Part shown: positions 8,465-19,045 of the stretch, piece by piece
How the letters are laid out: the number at the start of each line of letters is the position of its first letter
How positions within the stretch are numbered: the first letter of the stretch is position 1
Origin: Klenkia marina
GTDB lineage: Bacteria; Actinomycetota; Actinomycetes; Mycobacteriales; Geodermatophilaceae
Assembly: GCF_900101025.1 (NCBI RefSeq)
Contig: NZ_FMUH01000001.1
Span: 992,001-1,056,000 of the forward strand
Direction of reading: 5' to 3'
DNA: 64,000 bases
Made by a program: the position numbers and the translations under genes
The notes under the pieces: model-generated
Told to the model about the DNA's origin: nothing
Seen by the model: the letters and a program-made list of their open reading frames with translations, nothing else
Databases searched by the model: none

Positions 8465-9553
8465 GTGAACCCAGACCGTGCGCTCGACGCCGACCCGCCC
8501 GCCGGGCCGGTGCGGCTGCGACGCCGTCAGCGCTGGTTCGGCACCCGGGACCCGCGGTCGGCCGCCCGGCTGGCCGTCGCCGTGATGCTGCCGGCCGCCG
8601 GGGTCCAGGCCGCGTTCGCGCTGTTCGCCGACCAGTCGAGGGTCGCCGACGCGGGGTCCTGGCTGGCGGTCGGGCTGCTGCTGTGGGCCAGCGCCGCGCT
8701 GTGGCGCACCGATCCGCGCCGTCCGGACGCGCACGGCCTGCTGGCGCTCGTGCCGCTGGGCGGCGCGCTCGTGCTGCTCACGCTGAACTGGGTCACCCGG
8801 GACACCTCGGCCGCGGCCCAGGTCTTCGCCGTGCTGCCCACGCTGTGGGCGGCATCGCAGCTGCGCCCCGTGGGCGCCTGGTGCATCGCGGTGGTGACCG
8901 GTCTGGCGAACGGCGTCCTCGTGCTGCACCTCGAACCGCTGGAGCGGGCGCTGCCCGACGCCGCGTTCGTGGCCACCACCCTCGTGATGGCCACCGCGCT
9001 GCTCACCACCGCCGGCAACCGGCAGGACCGCCTCGTGCAGCGGCTGCACGAGTTGGCCACCGTGGACCCGCTGACCGGCCTGGTCACCCGGCACGTGCTC
9101 GACGCCGCGCTGGTCGGCGCGGTCGACGGCGGAACCGGCCGCGGCACCGCTCTCGTCCTGGTCGACGTCGACCTGTTCAAGACCATCAACGACCGGCACG
9201 GCCACCCGGTCGGCGACGACGCACTCCGCCACCTCGGCGAGGTGCTGCGCCGCACCGTGCGCGGCAGCGACGCGGTCGTCAGCCGGCTGGGCGGCGACGA
9301 GCTGGCCGTGCTGCTCCCCGGGTGCGCGCCCGACGTCGCCGCCCGCCGCGCCCAGGACCTGGTGGACGCCGTCCGCGCCCACCCGCTGGTGCTGCCCGAC
9401 GGCGGCGCGCTGCCGTTGACGGTCAGCGTCGGCGTGGCCCAGGCGCCCGCGGACGCCGGCGACGTCCGCGGGCTCTACACCGCCGCCGACCGGGCCCTGT
9501 ACCGCGCCAAGGAAGCCGGCCGCGACCGGGCGGTCGCCGCCGGCGCGGGCTGA
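8465..9553 (+). CDS. Membrane-bound diguanylate cyclase (GGDEF domain)
   Basis: It is predicted to make cyclic di-GMP from two GTP. The 362-residue protein has about six hydrophobic segments between residues 35 and 190, forming an N-terminal membrane sensor of unknown signal. A C-terminal GGDEF domain follows: VDPLTGLVTRHVLDAAL, VLVDVDLFKTINDRHGHPVGD, and the active-site loop RLGGDEL near residue 276. GGDEL is a common active variant. A clear RxxD inhibitory site at the usual spacing is not evident. The GTG start has GAGGA just upstream and overlaps the stop of a short open frame. Longer in-frame upstream starts give a non-coding-like Arg/Pro-rich extension and were rejected. Confidence 0.88.
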   Translation: MNPDRALDADPPAGPVRLRRRQRWFGTRDPRSAARLAVAVMLPAAGVQAAFALFADQSRVADAGSWLAVGLLLWASAALWRTDPRRPDAHGLLALVPLGGALVLLTLNWVTRDTSAAAQVFAVLPTLWAASQLRPVGAWCIAVVTGLANGVLVLHLEPLERALPDAAFVATTLVMATALLTTAGNRQDRLVQRLHELATVDPLTGLVTRHVLDAALVGAVDGGTGRGTALVLVDVDLFKTINDRHGHPVGDDALRHLGEVLRRTVRGSDAVVSRLGGDELAVLLPGCAPDVAARRAQDLVDAVRAHPLVLPDGGALPLTVSVGVAQAPADAGDVRGLYTAADRALYRAKEAGRDRAVAAGAG

Positions 9554-9587
9554 GCGCCGCCGCGGCGGGGGCCCGGCCCGGCGGGGA

Positions 9588-10526
9588 TCAGCGCAGCGTG
9601 ACCTGGCGCGAGAGCAGCCCGGCGCGGGAGCGGCGGGCGGCGGCGTCCAGCGGCCCCGTCTCGGCCAGCGCCGCGGTCAGCCGCTCGTCGAGCTCACGGG
9701 CCGGGCCGGTCCAGTCGGCCGCCGGCACGTCGGCCGGGACGTCCCACACCGGGACGACGAGGCCGTGCGCCCGGAACGCCCCGGCGTACTTGGTGCCCTC
9801 GCCCAGGGTGAGCTGCTCGGTGCCGCCGAGGCGGGCCAGTGCGTCGAGCAGCTGCTCCTCGGGCTCGGGCCGCACCCAGCGCACGTGCGCGCGGTCGGCG
9901 GCCGGCCGGCACCAGTAGGCCGCACCCAATCCCTCGAGCAGGACGGTCGGGATGATCGCCTCGTTGGCCTGCTCCAGGCCGGCCATCGCCGCCGGGCCGG
10001 CGCCGGTGCCCTCGAGCCAGAAGCCGAAGTCGTCGTGCACCGTGACCTCGAGCTCGGCGGCGGGGTCCAGGAGGTCCTGCAGCCGCGGGCCGGCCGACCC
10101 CTCGGCACCGATCGGGCCCGGGTCGACGGGCGCGCCGGCGGGGGCGTCGAGCGCCGCGGCCAGCGCGGTGCCCAGGTCACGGCTGACGTCGTCGGAGGAG
10201 GTCTGCAGCTGCACCCCGACGAGCACCTCGCCCGAGGCCCGGACCAGCGCCGGGGCACCGCCGGGCAGGACGCTGGCCAGGGTCGCCGTCCGGCCGTCCT
10301 TCGTGGTCAGCGTCGCGGTCGCGGCGGGCACCAGCTCGCGCAGCGCGACCCAGTGGGTCTCGCCCGGCAGGCCCTCGAAGGGCCGGGTGACCACGGGGGC
10401 GTAGCCCGAGCCGTGGCAGTGCTTGTACTTGCGCCCCGAGCCGCAGGCGCACGGCGCCTTGGGGTTCTGCTCCCCCGCCGCGGTGGGGCTGGGGGCGGGA
10501 CGGCGCTTGGTCTGCGTGCGGGCCAT
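9588..10526 (-). CDS. SEC-C motif protein of the DUF5926 type
   Basis: This 312-residue cytoplasmic protein of unknown function is widespread in actinobacteria. Near residues 26-36 it has a SEC-C zinc-binding motif (CACGSGRKYKHCH), the same small metal site found at the SecA C-terminus. The rest matches the general layout of DUF5926 proteins and has no recognisable catalytic motif. The ATG start leaves a Lys/Arg-rich N-terminus (MARTQTKRRPAPSP). It is divergent from the P450 gene with a 38-base gap, so promoters of the two must overlap. The family assignment is from memory of the motif and context, not a search. Confidence 0.75.
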   Translation of the reverse strand: MARTQTKRRPAPSPTAAGEQNPKAPCACGSGRKYKHCHGSGYAPVVTRPFEGLPGETHWVALRELVPAATATLTTKDGRTATLASVLPGGAPALVRASGEVLVGVQLQTSSDDVSRDLGTALAAALDAPAGAPVDPGPIGAEGSAGPRLQDLLDPAAELEVTVHDDFGFWLEGTGAGPAAMAGLEQANEAIIPTVLLEGLGAAYWCRPAADRAHVRWVRPEPEEQLLDALARLGGTEQLTLGEGTKYAGAFRAHGLVVPVWDVPADVPAADWTGPARELDERLTAALAETGPLDAAARRSRAGLLSRQVTLR

Positions 10527-10564
10527 GCGTCCGAGACTATGCGGGCCGGCCGTGCGGGGGTGGG

Positions 10565-11770
10565 GTGCACAATCTCCCGGTGCTGGACCTGACCGACGCC
10601 TCGTTCGTCGAGAACCCCTACCCCGCCTTCGCCGCGGCCCGCGCCCAGGCGCCGGTGCAGTGGGACGAGGGCCTGGGCATGTGGCTGGCCTACGGGCACG
10701 CCGAGGCCAACGCGGTGCTGCGCACCCGGGCGCTGGGTCGCATCTGGAGCGACCGCATGCCGACCGAGCGGTTCGGGCAGTTCAACCTGATCCACCGCAA
10801 CGCCATCCTGGAGATGGAGCCGCCGGACCACACCCGGCTGCGCCGGCTGATCAGCGCCGCCTTCGCCCGCGGCCACGTCGAGCGACTGCGCCCGTGGGTC
10901 GAGGAGCTCGCCGCGTCGCTGGTCGACGCGATGGTCGAGCGGTCGACCGCCGGCGAGCCGGTCGACCTGTTCACCGGCATGGCCGAGCAGCTGCCGGTCG
11001 AGGTCATCGCCGAGCTGCTGGGCGTGCCGCAGGCCGACCGCCCGCTGCTGCGGCCGTGGTCCAACGCGATCGTGAAGATGTACGAGTACGGCCGGACGAC
11101 GGAGACCGAGGACGCCGCCGAGGTCGCCGCCGCGGAGTTCGTGGCCTACCTGCGCGACCTGGCCGCGCAGCGCCGCACCGCGCCCGGGGAGGACCTGCTC
11201 ACCCACCTGGTGACCGCACGCGACGCGGACGGCGACCGGCTCACCGAGGACGAGCTGGTCACCACCTGCGTCCTGCTGCTCAACGCCGGCCACGAGGCCA
11301 CCGTCAACGTGACCGGCAACGGCCTGCTGGCGCTGCTGCAGCACCCCGACCAGCTGGCCCGGCTGCGCGCGGACCCGTCGCTGCTGCCCACCGCGATCGA
11401 GGAGCTCATGCGCTTCGACTCGCCGCTGCAGCTGTTCGAGCGCACCGCCACCGCCGACGTCGAGCTGGGCGGGGTCGTCGTCGAGCAGGGGCAGAAGATC
11501 GCCGCGCTGCTGGGGTCGGGCAACCACGACCCGGCGGTGTTCGCCGACCCCGACACCCTCGACGTGGCCCGCGCCGAGAACCCGCACATCTCCTTCGGCG
11601 CCGGGGTGCACTTCTGCATCGGGGCGCCGCTGGCCCGGGTCGAGCTGCAGGCCTCGTTCGGGGCACTGCTGGCCCGCACGTCGGTGCTCGAGCTGGCCGG
11701 CGAGGCGCGCCGCCGTCCCGAGTTCGTCATCCGCGGCCTGGCCGAGCTGCCGCTGACGTTGCAGCGGTAG
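10565..11770 (+). CDS. Cytochrome P450
   Basis: This soluble bacterial P450 mono-oxygenase has 401 residues. The heme-binding loop FGAGVHFCIGAPLAR is complete, with the cysteine ligand at residue 351. The I-helix oxygen-activation motif is AGHEAT, the ExxR motif is EELMR, and the helix-C region has HTRLRRLISAAF. The GTG start is the first in frame; a second GTG five codons later is possible. No ferredoxin or ferredoxin reductase is adjacent, so redox partners must be encoded elsewhere. The downstream acyl-CoA ligase on the same strand (46-base gap) hints at fatty-acid or aromatic-acid metabolism, but the substrate cannot be read from sequence. Confidence 0.92.
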   Translation: MHNLPVLDLTDASFVENPYPAFAAARAQAPVQWDEGLGMWLAYGHAEANAVLRTRALGRIWSDRMPTERFGQFNLIHRNAILEMEPPDHTRLRRLISAAFARGHVERLRPWVEELAASLVDAMVERSTAGEPVDLFTGMAEQLPVEVIAELLGVPQADRPLLRPWSNAIVKMYEYGRTTETEDAAEVAAAEFVAYLRDLAAQRRTAPGEDLLTHLVTARDADGDRLTEDELVTTCVLLLNAGHEATVNVTGNGLLALLQHPDQLARLRADPSLLPTAIEELMRFDSPLQLFERTATADVELGGVVVEQGQKIAALLGSGNHDPAVFADPDTLDVARAENPHISFGAGVHFCIGAPLARVELQASFGALLARTSVLELAGEARRRPEFVIRGLAELPLTLQR

Positions 11771-11816
11771 CTACCCACGGGTAGAAGGTGGCGGCGCTCA
11801 CTGGTTTGATGCCGCC

Positions 11817-13427
<1,611 letters not shown>

Positions 13428-13435
13428 GCCCGACC

Positions 13436-13469
13436 GGCGCCGTGAGCCGGATCACCGGCTCACGGCGCC
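13436..13469 (+). terminator. Hairpin terminator after the acyl-CoA ligase gene
   Basis: Positions 13436-13450 and 13455-13469 form a perfect 15-bp GC-rich stem with an ATCA loop, beginning 9 bases after the stop codon. There is no U-tract, as is common for actinobacterial terminators. The next gene has its own ribosome site downstream. Confidence 0.75.
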
Positions 13470-13557
13470 CGCTCGCACGACCCACAGGTTCCCGTCACCA
13501 TCCGTTCAGGTGGAGCTGCTCCACTGTGCTGCCCCTGAACGCAGACGGAAGGCCGTT

Positions 13558-14370
13558 GTGGACCACGAACGCGTCCTGGTGCTGATCCCCACCTACGACG
13601 AGCGGGAGAACCTGCCGCGCATCGTGGGTCGGGTGCGGGCCGCCGTCCCCGCTGCCGACGTGCTGGTGGTCGACGACGACAGCCCCGACGGCACCGGCCA
13701 GGTCGCCGACGACCTGGCCCGCACCGACGCGCAGGTGCAGGTGCTGCACCGCGCCGGCAAGGAGGGCCTGGGCGCCGCCTACCTGGCCGGGTTCGCCTGG
13801 GGCCTCGAGCGCGGCTACGACGTGCTGGTCGAGATGGACGCCGACGGCTCCCACCAGCCCGAGCAGCTCCCCCGCCTGCTGCACGCCCTCGACGGCGCCG
13901 ACGTGGTGCTGGGCTCGCGGTGGGTCCCCGGCGGCGCGGTGCGCAACTGGCCCGCCCACCGGCAGCTGCTGTCCCGCGGGGGCAGCGCCTACACCCGCTG
14001 GGCCCTCGGCATCGGTCTGCGCGACGCGACCGGCGGCTACCGCGCGTACCGCCGCCACGTGCTGGAGGAGATCGACCTGCGCCGGGTCGCTTCGCACGGC
14101 TACTGCTTCCAGATCGACCTGGCCTGGCGCGCGCTGCGCGCGGGCTGCCACGTGGTCGAGGTGCCCATCACCTTCGTGGAGCGCTCGTGGGGGTCGTCGA
14201 AGATGACCGGCGCCGTCGTGGGCGAGTCGCTGGTGCGGGTGACCCGCTGGGCGGTCGAGGAGCGTGCAGCGCAGCTGCTGCGCGTGGCCCGGCGCCAGCC
14301 CGTGCGGGTGCAGCCGGGGTCCGCGCCGCGCAGCCGGGCGCGGCTGGTCGAGCTCGGCGGCACCGCCTGA
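13558..14370 (+). CDS. ppm1: Polyprenol monophosphomannose synthase
   Basis: This GT2-family enzyme transfers mannose from GDP-mannose to polyprenyl phosphate, making the lipid donor used by extracytoplasmic mannosyltransferases. The 270-residue protein has the N-terminal [24 protein letters not shown] near residues 38-48, the metal-binding [14 protein letters not shown], and the C-terminal [15 protein letters not shown] typical of Dpm1/Ppm1 catalytic domains. It lacks the acyltransferase domain fused in Mycobacterium tuberculosis Ppm1. The GTG start has GGAAGG five bases upstream; an upstream in-frame ATG lacks a site. The next gene is a polyprenol-phosphomannose-dependent mannosyltransferase, its likely consumer. 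Confidence 0.93.
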   Translation: MDHERVLVLIPTYDERENLPRIVGRVRAAVPAADVLVVDDDSPDGTGQVADDLARTDAQVQVLHRAGKEGLGAAYLAGFAWGLERGYDVLVEMDADGSHQPEQLPRLLHALDGADVVLGSRWVPGGAVRNWPAHRQLLSRGGSAYTRWALGIGLRDATGGYRAYRRHVLEEIDLRRVASHGYCFQIDLAWRALRAGCHVVEVPITFVERSWGSSKMTGAVVGESLVRVTRWAVEERAAQLLRVARRQPVRVQPGSAPRSRARLVELGGTA

Positions 14371-14420
14371 GCGGGACCGCGGCCGGCCCGGACGCGTCGG
14401 GGTCCCCCGGCCGGGGCGCC

Positions 14421-15857
14421 GTGCCGGTCGACCGGGTCGGCGTCGTCGTCCTCGTCGGCTGCGTGGTCGGGCCGGCCCTGGTCGCGCTGGTCACCGCCCA
14501 GGCCGGCACCACCCAGCTCGTCCGGTTGGCCGACTGGTGGGGCGCGTGGCCCGTGCGCACCCCCGGCGACCTCCTCGGGTGGCGGATCACCGCCGTGCTG
14601 GCCACCGCCGGCTGGCTGGCCAGCTGGGCGGTGCTGGTCCGCCGGCTGCTGCGGGCCCGGGCGGCCGCCCGGGGACGCGACGTCGCCGTCGTCGGCGGGC
14701 TCGCGGCGTGGGCCGCCGTGCCGTTCCTCACCGGGGGTCCGACGGGCAGCCTGGACGCCGGCAGCTACGCGGCGATCGGCCGGCTGGCCTCGCTGGGCGC
14801 GGACCCGTACCGGGTCTTCCCCATCGCCCTGGACGACGCCTACGGCGCCGCGGTCGACCCGCTGTGGCGGCAGACCCCGACGCCCTACGGCCCGCTGCAG
14901 GTCGACCTGTTCCGCTGGGTGGTCGAGCTGGCCGGCCGCGACCAGCAGCTGGCGGTGCTCGGCATCCGGGCGGTGGCGGTGCTGGCCCTGGCCGCCGCGG
15001 TGGTGCTGGTGGCCGCGGCCGCCGACCCCCGCGACCGGGCGGTGGCCCTCGCGCTGACGGCGGCCAACCCGCTGGTCGTGGTGCACGTGGTGGGCGGCGC
15101 GCACGTCGACGTCCTCGTCGGCCTGGGCGCGGTCGCGGTCGTGCTGCTCGTGCGCCGGGGGGCCACCGCGGTCGCGGTCGCGGCCGCGGTGCTGCTCACC
15201 TTCGTCAAGGTGCCGGCGGCGCTGCTGGTCGGCTACGTGCTGCTGCACCTGCTGCGGTCCTCGGCGCCGGGCGCCCGGGCGGCCCTGGCGCGGGCGGTGG
15301 CCACCGCCGGGGCGACGACCGCGCTGGTGCTCGTGGTCATGCCCAACCCCCTGGGGTGGCTCGGGGCCATGGGGGTGCCCGGCGTCGTGCGCAACGGCAC
15401 GGCCCCCAGCACCTGGCTGTCCTACCTGCTGTCGTGGACGGTGCCGGGCCTGGGCGTCGACGAGGCGCTCGACGTCGGGCGCTCGGTGGTCGGCGTCCTC
15501 GGGGCCGGCCTGGCCACCTGGCTGGTGTGGCGGGCCGCGGCCGGCACCCCGCGCCAGGCGATGGCCACGCTCGGGCTCGCCCTGTTCGCACTCGCCCTGA
15601 GCGGCCCGGCGCTCTACCCCTGGTACCTCACCTGGGGGCTGTTCGCGGTCGCGGCCGGCGGCGGGGTGCGGGCGCGCTGGTTCCTCGTCGCGGCGTGCAC
15701 CTACCTGGGCCTGGCCGGCGCCGTGACCGAGGGGCTGGCCGTGCAGCTGGTCGCCGGTGCCTGCGCGCTGGCCCTCGTGGCCGGTGCGGCCCGGGTGGCC
15801 GGCGACCTGCCCGACCTGCTGCTGCGCCCGCCCTCGGTGCTGGTGCGCACGCGCTGA
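14421..15857 (+). CDS. mptB: Polyprenol-phosphomannose-dependent mannosyltransferase (MptB-like)
   Basis: This GT-C fold membrane enzyme is predicted to add alpha-1,6-mannose to cell-envelope lipoglycans using polyprenol-phosphomannose. The 478-residue protein has about twelve hydrophobic segments. It carries the MptA/MptB-type loop DAGSYAAIGRLASLGADPYR followed by WRQTPTPYGPLQ, where the acidic residue after transmembrane segment 1-2 acts in catalysis in GT-C enzymes. A second typical region is SGPALYPWYLTW. The GTG start is the first canonical one after the ppm1 stop; the ribosome site is weak, so a start overlapping ppm1 is possible. Adjacency to ppm1 supports the role. Confidence 0.82.
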   Translation: MPVDRVGVVVLVGCVVGPALVALVTAQAGTTQLVRLADWWGAWPVRTPGDLLGWRITAVLATAGWLASWAVLVRRLLRARAAARGRDVAVVGGLAAWAAVPFLTGGPTGSLDAGSYAAIGRLASLGADPYRVFPIALDDAYGAAVDPLWRQTPTPYGPLQVDLFRWVVELAGRDQQLAVLGIRAVAVLALAAAVVLVAAAADPRDRAVALALTAANPLVVVHVVGGAHVDVLVGLGAVAVVLLVRRGATAVAVAAAVLLTFVKVPAALLVGYVLLHLLRSSAPGARAALARAVATAGATTALVLVVMPNPLGWLGAMGVPGVVRNGTAPSTWLSYLLSWTVPGLGVDEALDVGRSVVGVLGAGLATWLVWRAAAGTPRQAMATLGLALFALALSGPALYPWYLTWGLFAVAAGGGVRARWFLVAACTYLGLAGAVTEGLAVQLVAGACALALVAGAARVAGDLPDLLLRPPSVLVRTR

Positions 15858-15864
15858 CCCCGCC

Positions 15865-16194
15865 TCAGACGACGGTCGGCGCCCCGCCGGTCTCGCTGAC
15901 CATCGGACGACCGGCCGCCTGCCAGTCGCCCATGCCGCCGCCGACGTTCACCGCGTCGTAGCCGTTGGCGTTCAGCCAGGCCGCGACCCGGGCCGAGCGC
16001 CCGCCCCCGCGGCAGGTCACGTAGAGCGGGTCGCCCTCGGGGAGGTCGTCGAGGCGGGCCGGCACCTCGCCCATCGGGATGTGCGTCGCACCCTCGATGT
16101 GGCCGGCCACCCACTCGGCGTTCTCCCGGACGTCGAGCACGACGGCGTCCTCGGGGACCTCGCTGGCGGGCACGGTCGGGACCTGCTGCGGCAT
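15865..16194 (-). CDS. Single-domain rhodanese-like protein
   Basis: This 109-residue cytoplasmic rhodanese-fold protein probably handles persulfide sulfur or redox chemistry. It contains the substrate-binding VVLDVRENAEWVAGHIEGATHIP and an active loop TCRGGGRSARVA with the catalytic Cys at residue 61. The loop length fits a sulfurtransferase rather than a phosphatase. The ATG gives MPQQVPTVPASEVPEDAV; an ATG five codons upstream is possible. The gene is convergent with mptB (7-base gap) and divergent from the PH-domain genes (42-base gap). Confidence 0.88.
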   Translation of the reverse strand: MPQQVPTVPASEVPEDAVVLDVRENAEWVAGHIEGATHIPMGEVPARLDDLPEGDPLYVTCRGGGRSARVAAWLNANGYDAVNVGGGMGDWQAAGRPMVSETGGAPTVV

Positions 16195-16236
16195 CGTCAC
16201 GCCACCCATCGTCGCGCACCCGGGAGGATGGGGCCC

Positions 16237-16728
16237 GTGCACCCCGAACCCGCCCGCACGCCTGCGTGGTCCCCGTCCCGCAACGCCATCGGGTTGTGGA
16301 CCGTCGAGGGGGCGCTGGGCACGCTCGTGCTGGCCGCCGTCGTGGTCGGCGTCGCGGTGTTCGCGCCCGTGCCGGGGTGGCTGGTCGTGCTGCTGGCGGT
16401 GCTGGTCGTGGCCGAGGGCGTGGTCGCGGTCGGGGTGCGGCCCCGGCTGCGCCACCGGGTGCACCGCTGGGAGGTCACCGACGAGGCCGTCTGCACGCTC
16501 ACCGGCTGGCTGTCGCGCACCTGGACCATCGTCCCGGTGTCGCGGATCCAGACCGTCGACGTCACCCGCGGGGTGGTGCAGCAGCTGTTCGGCCTGGCCA
16601 GCGTGGCGGTGCTGACCGCCTCGTCGCAGGGCACGGTGCGCATCCCGCACCTGGACGCAGAGGTCGCCGCCCGGGTGGCCGACGACCTGGCGCGGCGGGC
16701 CGAGCTGGTGCGCGACGAGGCGACCTGA
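16237..16728 (+). CDS. Membrane protein with bacterial PH domain (YdbS-like)
   Basis: This 163-residue protein has two hydrophobic helices (about residues 25-65) followed by a single bPH2/DUF304 domain, recognisable by WEVTDEAVCTLTGWLSRTWTIVPVSRIQTVDVTRGVVQQLFGLASV. The function of these domains is unresolved; in Bacillus the paired YdbS/YdbT proteins affect sensitivity to some bacteriocins. The GTG start is 9 bases after GGGAGG; an ATG three codons earlier sits directly on that site and is less likely. The next gene starts one base after the stop, so the two are cotranscribed. Confidence 0.85.
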   Translation: MHPEPARTPAWSPSRNAIGLWTVEGALGTLVLAAVVVGVAVFAPVPGWLVVLLAVLVVAEGVVAVGVRPRLRHRVHRWEVTDEAVCTLTGWLSRTWTIVPVSRIQTVDVTRGVVQQLFGLASVAVLTASSQGTVRIPHLDAEVAARVADDLARRAELVRDEAT

Positions 16729-16729
16729 C

Positions 16730-18160
16730 GTGCGCACCTCCTGGCGCATCGTGCTGGTGCACACGATCACCTTCAAGCAGGCCCGGCAGTGGGTGCCGGT
16801 GGTGCTGGGCATCGGCGCCGTGCGCGGGTTCAGCGACGGGCCCTGGGCCGTGGCGGCCGTCGCCGCGGCGGTCACGGCGGTGTCGTTGGTCAGCGCCGTC
16901 CTGGGGTGGTGGCGGTTCTCCTACGCCCCCGGCGACGCCGCGGTCGTGGTGACCCGCGGGCTGCTGTCGCGGTCGGTGCGCACCGTGCCGCTGGACCGGG
17001 TGCGCGGCGTCGAGGTCGAGGCGCCGCTGCTGCACCGGGCGCTCGGGCTGGTGCGGGTGCGCATCGACGCGGCGGCCGGCGCGGTGTCCGGCGACGACGA
17101 GGAGCTGGTCGTCGACGGGCTGCCCCCGGCCGAGGCCGACCGGCTGCGCAGGCACCTGCTCGTGCGCCGGGCCGACGCCGTCCCCGACCCCGCCGCGCCC
17201 CCTCCCGAGGAGGAGTTCGCCCGCCTCGACGACCGCTGGCTGCTCTACGCCCCGCTGGTCGGCAGCTACCTGGCCGTGCCGCTGGCCGCGGTCGGCGCGC
17301 TGTTCCGGCTGGTCGACGAGCTCCCCCGGCGCTGGCGCCCCGACCTCGACCGCCCCGACCTCACCGACACCGCGGTCGTGGGCGTCGTCCTGCTGGCCGT
17401 GGCGGTGCTGCTGGTGGTCGGGTCGATCGTGGGCAGCGCGCTGGTCAACTGGAGGTTCCGGCTGGTGCGGCGCGGCGGGTCGCTGGTCGCCGTCCGGGGG
17501 TTGCTCACCCGGCGGCACACCGAGCTGGAGGTCGACCGCATCCGCGGGTGCACGGTCACCGAGGGCATGGGCATGCGCTGGGTGCGGGCCGCCCGGGCCA
17601 CCGCGCTGGTGACCGGCCTGGGGGACGCCGCCCGGCGCGGTCAGCTGCTGCCGCTGGGGCCGCGGGCCGAGGCGTGGGCGGTCACCCGGCGACTGGTCGA
17701 GGACCCGGGCCCGCTGCGCGCCCACCCCCCGGCCGCGCGGCGCCGGCGGGTGCTGCGCGCCACGGCGCCCGGCGCCGTCGTCCTGGTGGTCGGGGTGGTG
17801 CTCACCACCATCCTCGGGCTGTGGTGGGTGCTGCTGGCCGGCGCCGTGCTGACGGCGCTCGGCGTGCCGCTGGGCCTGGGCCGCTACGCCGCGCTCGGCC
17901 ACGTGGCCGGGGCGCGCACGTTCTCGGTGCGGTCGGGCTGGCTGGTGCGCGAGCAGGCCGTGCTGCAGCGCCGGGCCGTGGTCGGGTGGCAGGTGCGGCA
18001 GACGTTCTTCCAGCGTCGGCAGGGCCTGGCGACCGTGGTGGCCGCCGTCGGTGCGGGGGCGGGCGGGTACCAGGCCCTCGACGTGGCGGCCGCGGACGCC
18101 GTCCCGTTCGCGGTCGCCGCGTCGGGCCGGTGGGCGCAGACGCTCAGCGTCCCCGGCTGA
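16730..18160 (+). CDS. Multi-PH-domain membrane protein (YdbT-like)
   Basis: This 476-residue protein repeats the bPH2 (DUF304) module, separated by paired transmembrane helices. Module signatures include FSYAPGDAAVVVTRGLLSRS with VPLDRVRGVEVEAPLLHRAL, then FRLVRRGGSLVAVRGLLTRR with LEVDRIRGCTVTEGM, and a third more diverged FSVRSGWLVREQAVLQRRAV. The layout matches YdbT partners of YdbS. The GTG start lies one base after the stop of the single-PH protein, so the two probably form a membrane complex. No enzymatic motif is visible. The 3' end overlaps the end of a small convergent gene by 17 bases. Confidence 0.85.
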   Translation: MRTSWRIVLVHTITFKQARQWVPVVLGIGAVRGFSDGPWAVAAVAAAVTAVSLVSAVLGWWRFSYAPGDAAVVVTRGLLSRSVRTVPLDRVRGVEVEAPLLHRALGLVRVRIDAAAGAVSGDDEELVVDGLPPAEADRLRRHLLVRRADAVPDPAAPPPEEEFARLDDRWLLYAPLVGSYLAVPLAAVGALFRLVDELPRRWRPDLDRPDLTDTAVVGVVLLAVAVLLVVGSIVGSALVNWRFRLVRRGGSLVAVRGLLTRRHTELEVDRIRGCTVTEGMGMRWVRAARATALVTGLGDAARRGQLLPLGPRAEAWAVTRRLVEDPGPLRAHPPAARRRRVLRATAPGAVVLVVGVVLTTILGLWWVLLAGAVLTALGVPLGLGRYAALGHVAGARTFSVRSGWLVREQAVLQRRAVVGWQVRQTFFQRRQGLATVVAAVGAGAGGYQALDVAAADAVPFAVAASGRWAQTLSVPG

Positions 18161-18332
18161 CCCCCTGCTGCAGCGGCATGGCCACCGCGGCCACCCCGAT
18201 GCCGATCGAGACGCACCAGAACGGGTTGTCCACCACGCCCATCGCGAGCAGCACCAGCCCGACGACCAGGCCCAGCACCGCCCCGCCGAGCGCCCACCCG
18301 GTCAGCCGGCCGAGGAACGTCATCCACTCCAT
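18144..18332 (-). CDS. Small hydrophobic membrane protein
   Basis: This 62-residue open frame encodes two hydrophobic helices (GWALGGAVLGLVVGLVLLAMGVV and FWCVSIGIGVAAVAMPL) with short charged ends. I do not recognise a family. The ATG has a G-rich upstream stretch; another ATG three codons later has GGAG at a short spacing. It converges on the YdbT-like gene with a 17-base overlap and is divergent from the pentapeptide-repeat gene (63-base gap). Hydrophobic organisation and context support it as real; the function is unknown. Confidence 0.6.
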   Translation of the reverse strand: MEWMTFLGRLTGWALGGAVLGLVVGLVLLAMGVVDNPFWCVSIGIGVAAVAMPLQQGVSRGR

Positions 18333-18395
18333 GCCCCCACCGTCTCGGAACCCGGGGCCGACCGCCACCGGGCCGACGCCTGGGAGGGTGGGGCG

Positions 18396-19031
18396 GTGGA
18401 CGTCGCCGAGCTGCTCGCGCCCCTGCCCCCGCTCGCCGACGCCGGACCGCACGACCTCGCCGGCGGGACGGCGGACGGGTTGCGGTTCGCCGGGCTGGAG
18501 CTGACCGGGGACGCCGGTGCCGCCCAGCTGCTGGAGTGCCTGCTCGAGGACTGCGCACTCGACGGGCTGGGGCTCGCCCGGGCGCGGTTGTCGACGACGG
18601 GGCTGCTGCGCTGCCGGGCCACCGAGCTGCTCGTCCATGACGGCACCTGGCTGGACGCGGTGGTCGAGGGCGGCCGCTACGGGGCGTTCACCGCGCACGG
18701 GGCCAGCTGGACCCGGGTCACCCTGACCGGGGTGCGGGCCGACTACGTGAACCTGCGCGGCGCGACGCTGGTCGAGGTGCAGCTGGTGGACTGCGCGCTG
18801 GGCGAGCTCGACCTCGGCGGCGCCGACCTGCGCCGGGTCACGGTGACCGGCGGCGAGATCGGCACCCTGCACGCGAGCGGGGCCCGGTGCCGCAGCGTCG
18901 ACCTCACCGGCGCCGGCCTGCCCGACCTCGACGGCGTCACCGGCCTGCGCGGGGCGACGATCAGCGCGGCCCAGCTGGCCGGCTGGGCGGGCGCGCTGGC
19001 CGCCGAGCTGGGCATCCGCGTCGCCCGCTGA
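18396..19031 (+). CDS. Pentapeptide-repeat protein
   Basis: This 211-residue protein is predicted to fold as a right-handed quadrilateral beta-helix. Runs of five-residue units with central Leu/Val/Phe are visible, for example ADYVNLRGATLVEVQLVDCA and LGELDLGGADLRRVTVTGGE. Some family members mimic DNA and protect gyrase, but most have unknown roles, and nothing here allows a choice. The GTG start is 7 bases after GGAGGG. The gene is divergent from the small membrane protein and is followed by a strong inverted-repeat structure before a convergent gene. Confidence 0.85.
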   Translation: MDVAELLAPLPPLADAGPHDLAGGTADGLRFAGLELTGDAGAAQLLECLLEDCALDGLGLARARLSTTGLLRCRATELLVHDGTWLDAVVEGGRYGAFTAHGASWTRVTLTGVRADYVNLRGATLVEVQLVDCALGELDLGGADLRRVTVTGGEIGTLHASGARCRSVDLTGAGLPDLDGVTGLRGATISAAQLAGWAGALAAELGIRVAR

Positions 19032-19045
19032 CCCCACGGCCCCTC

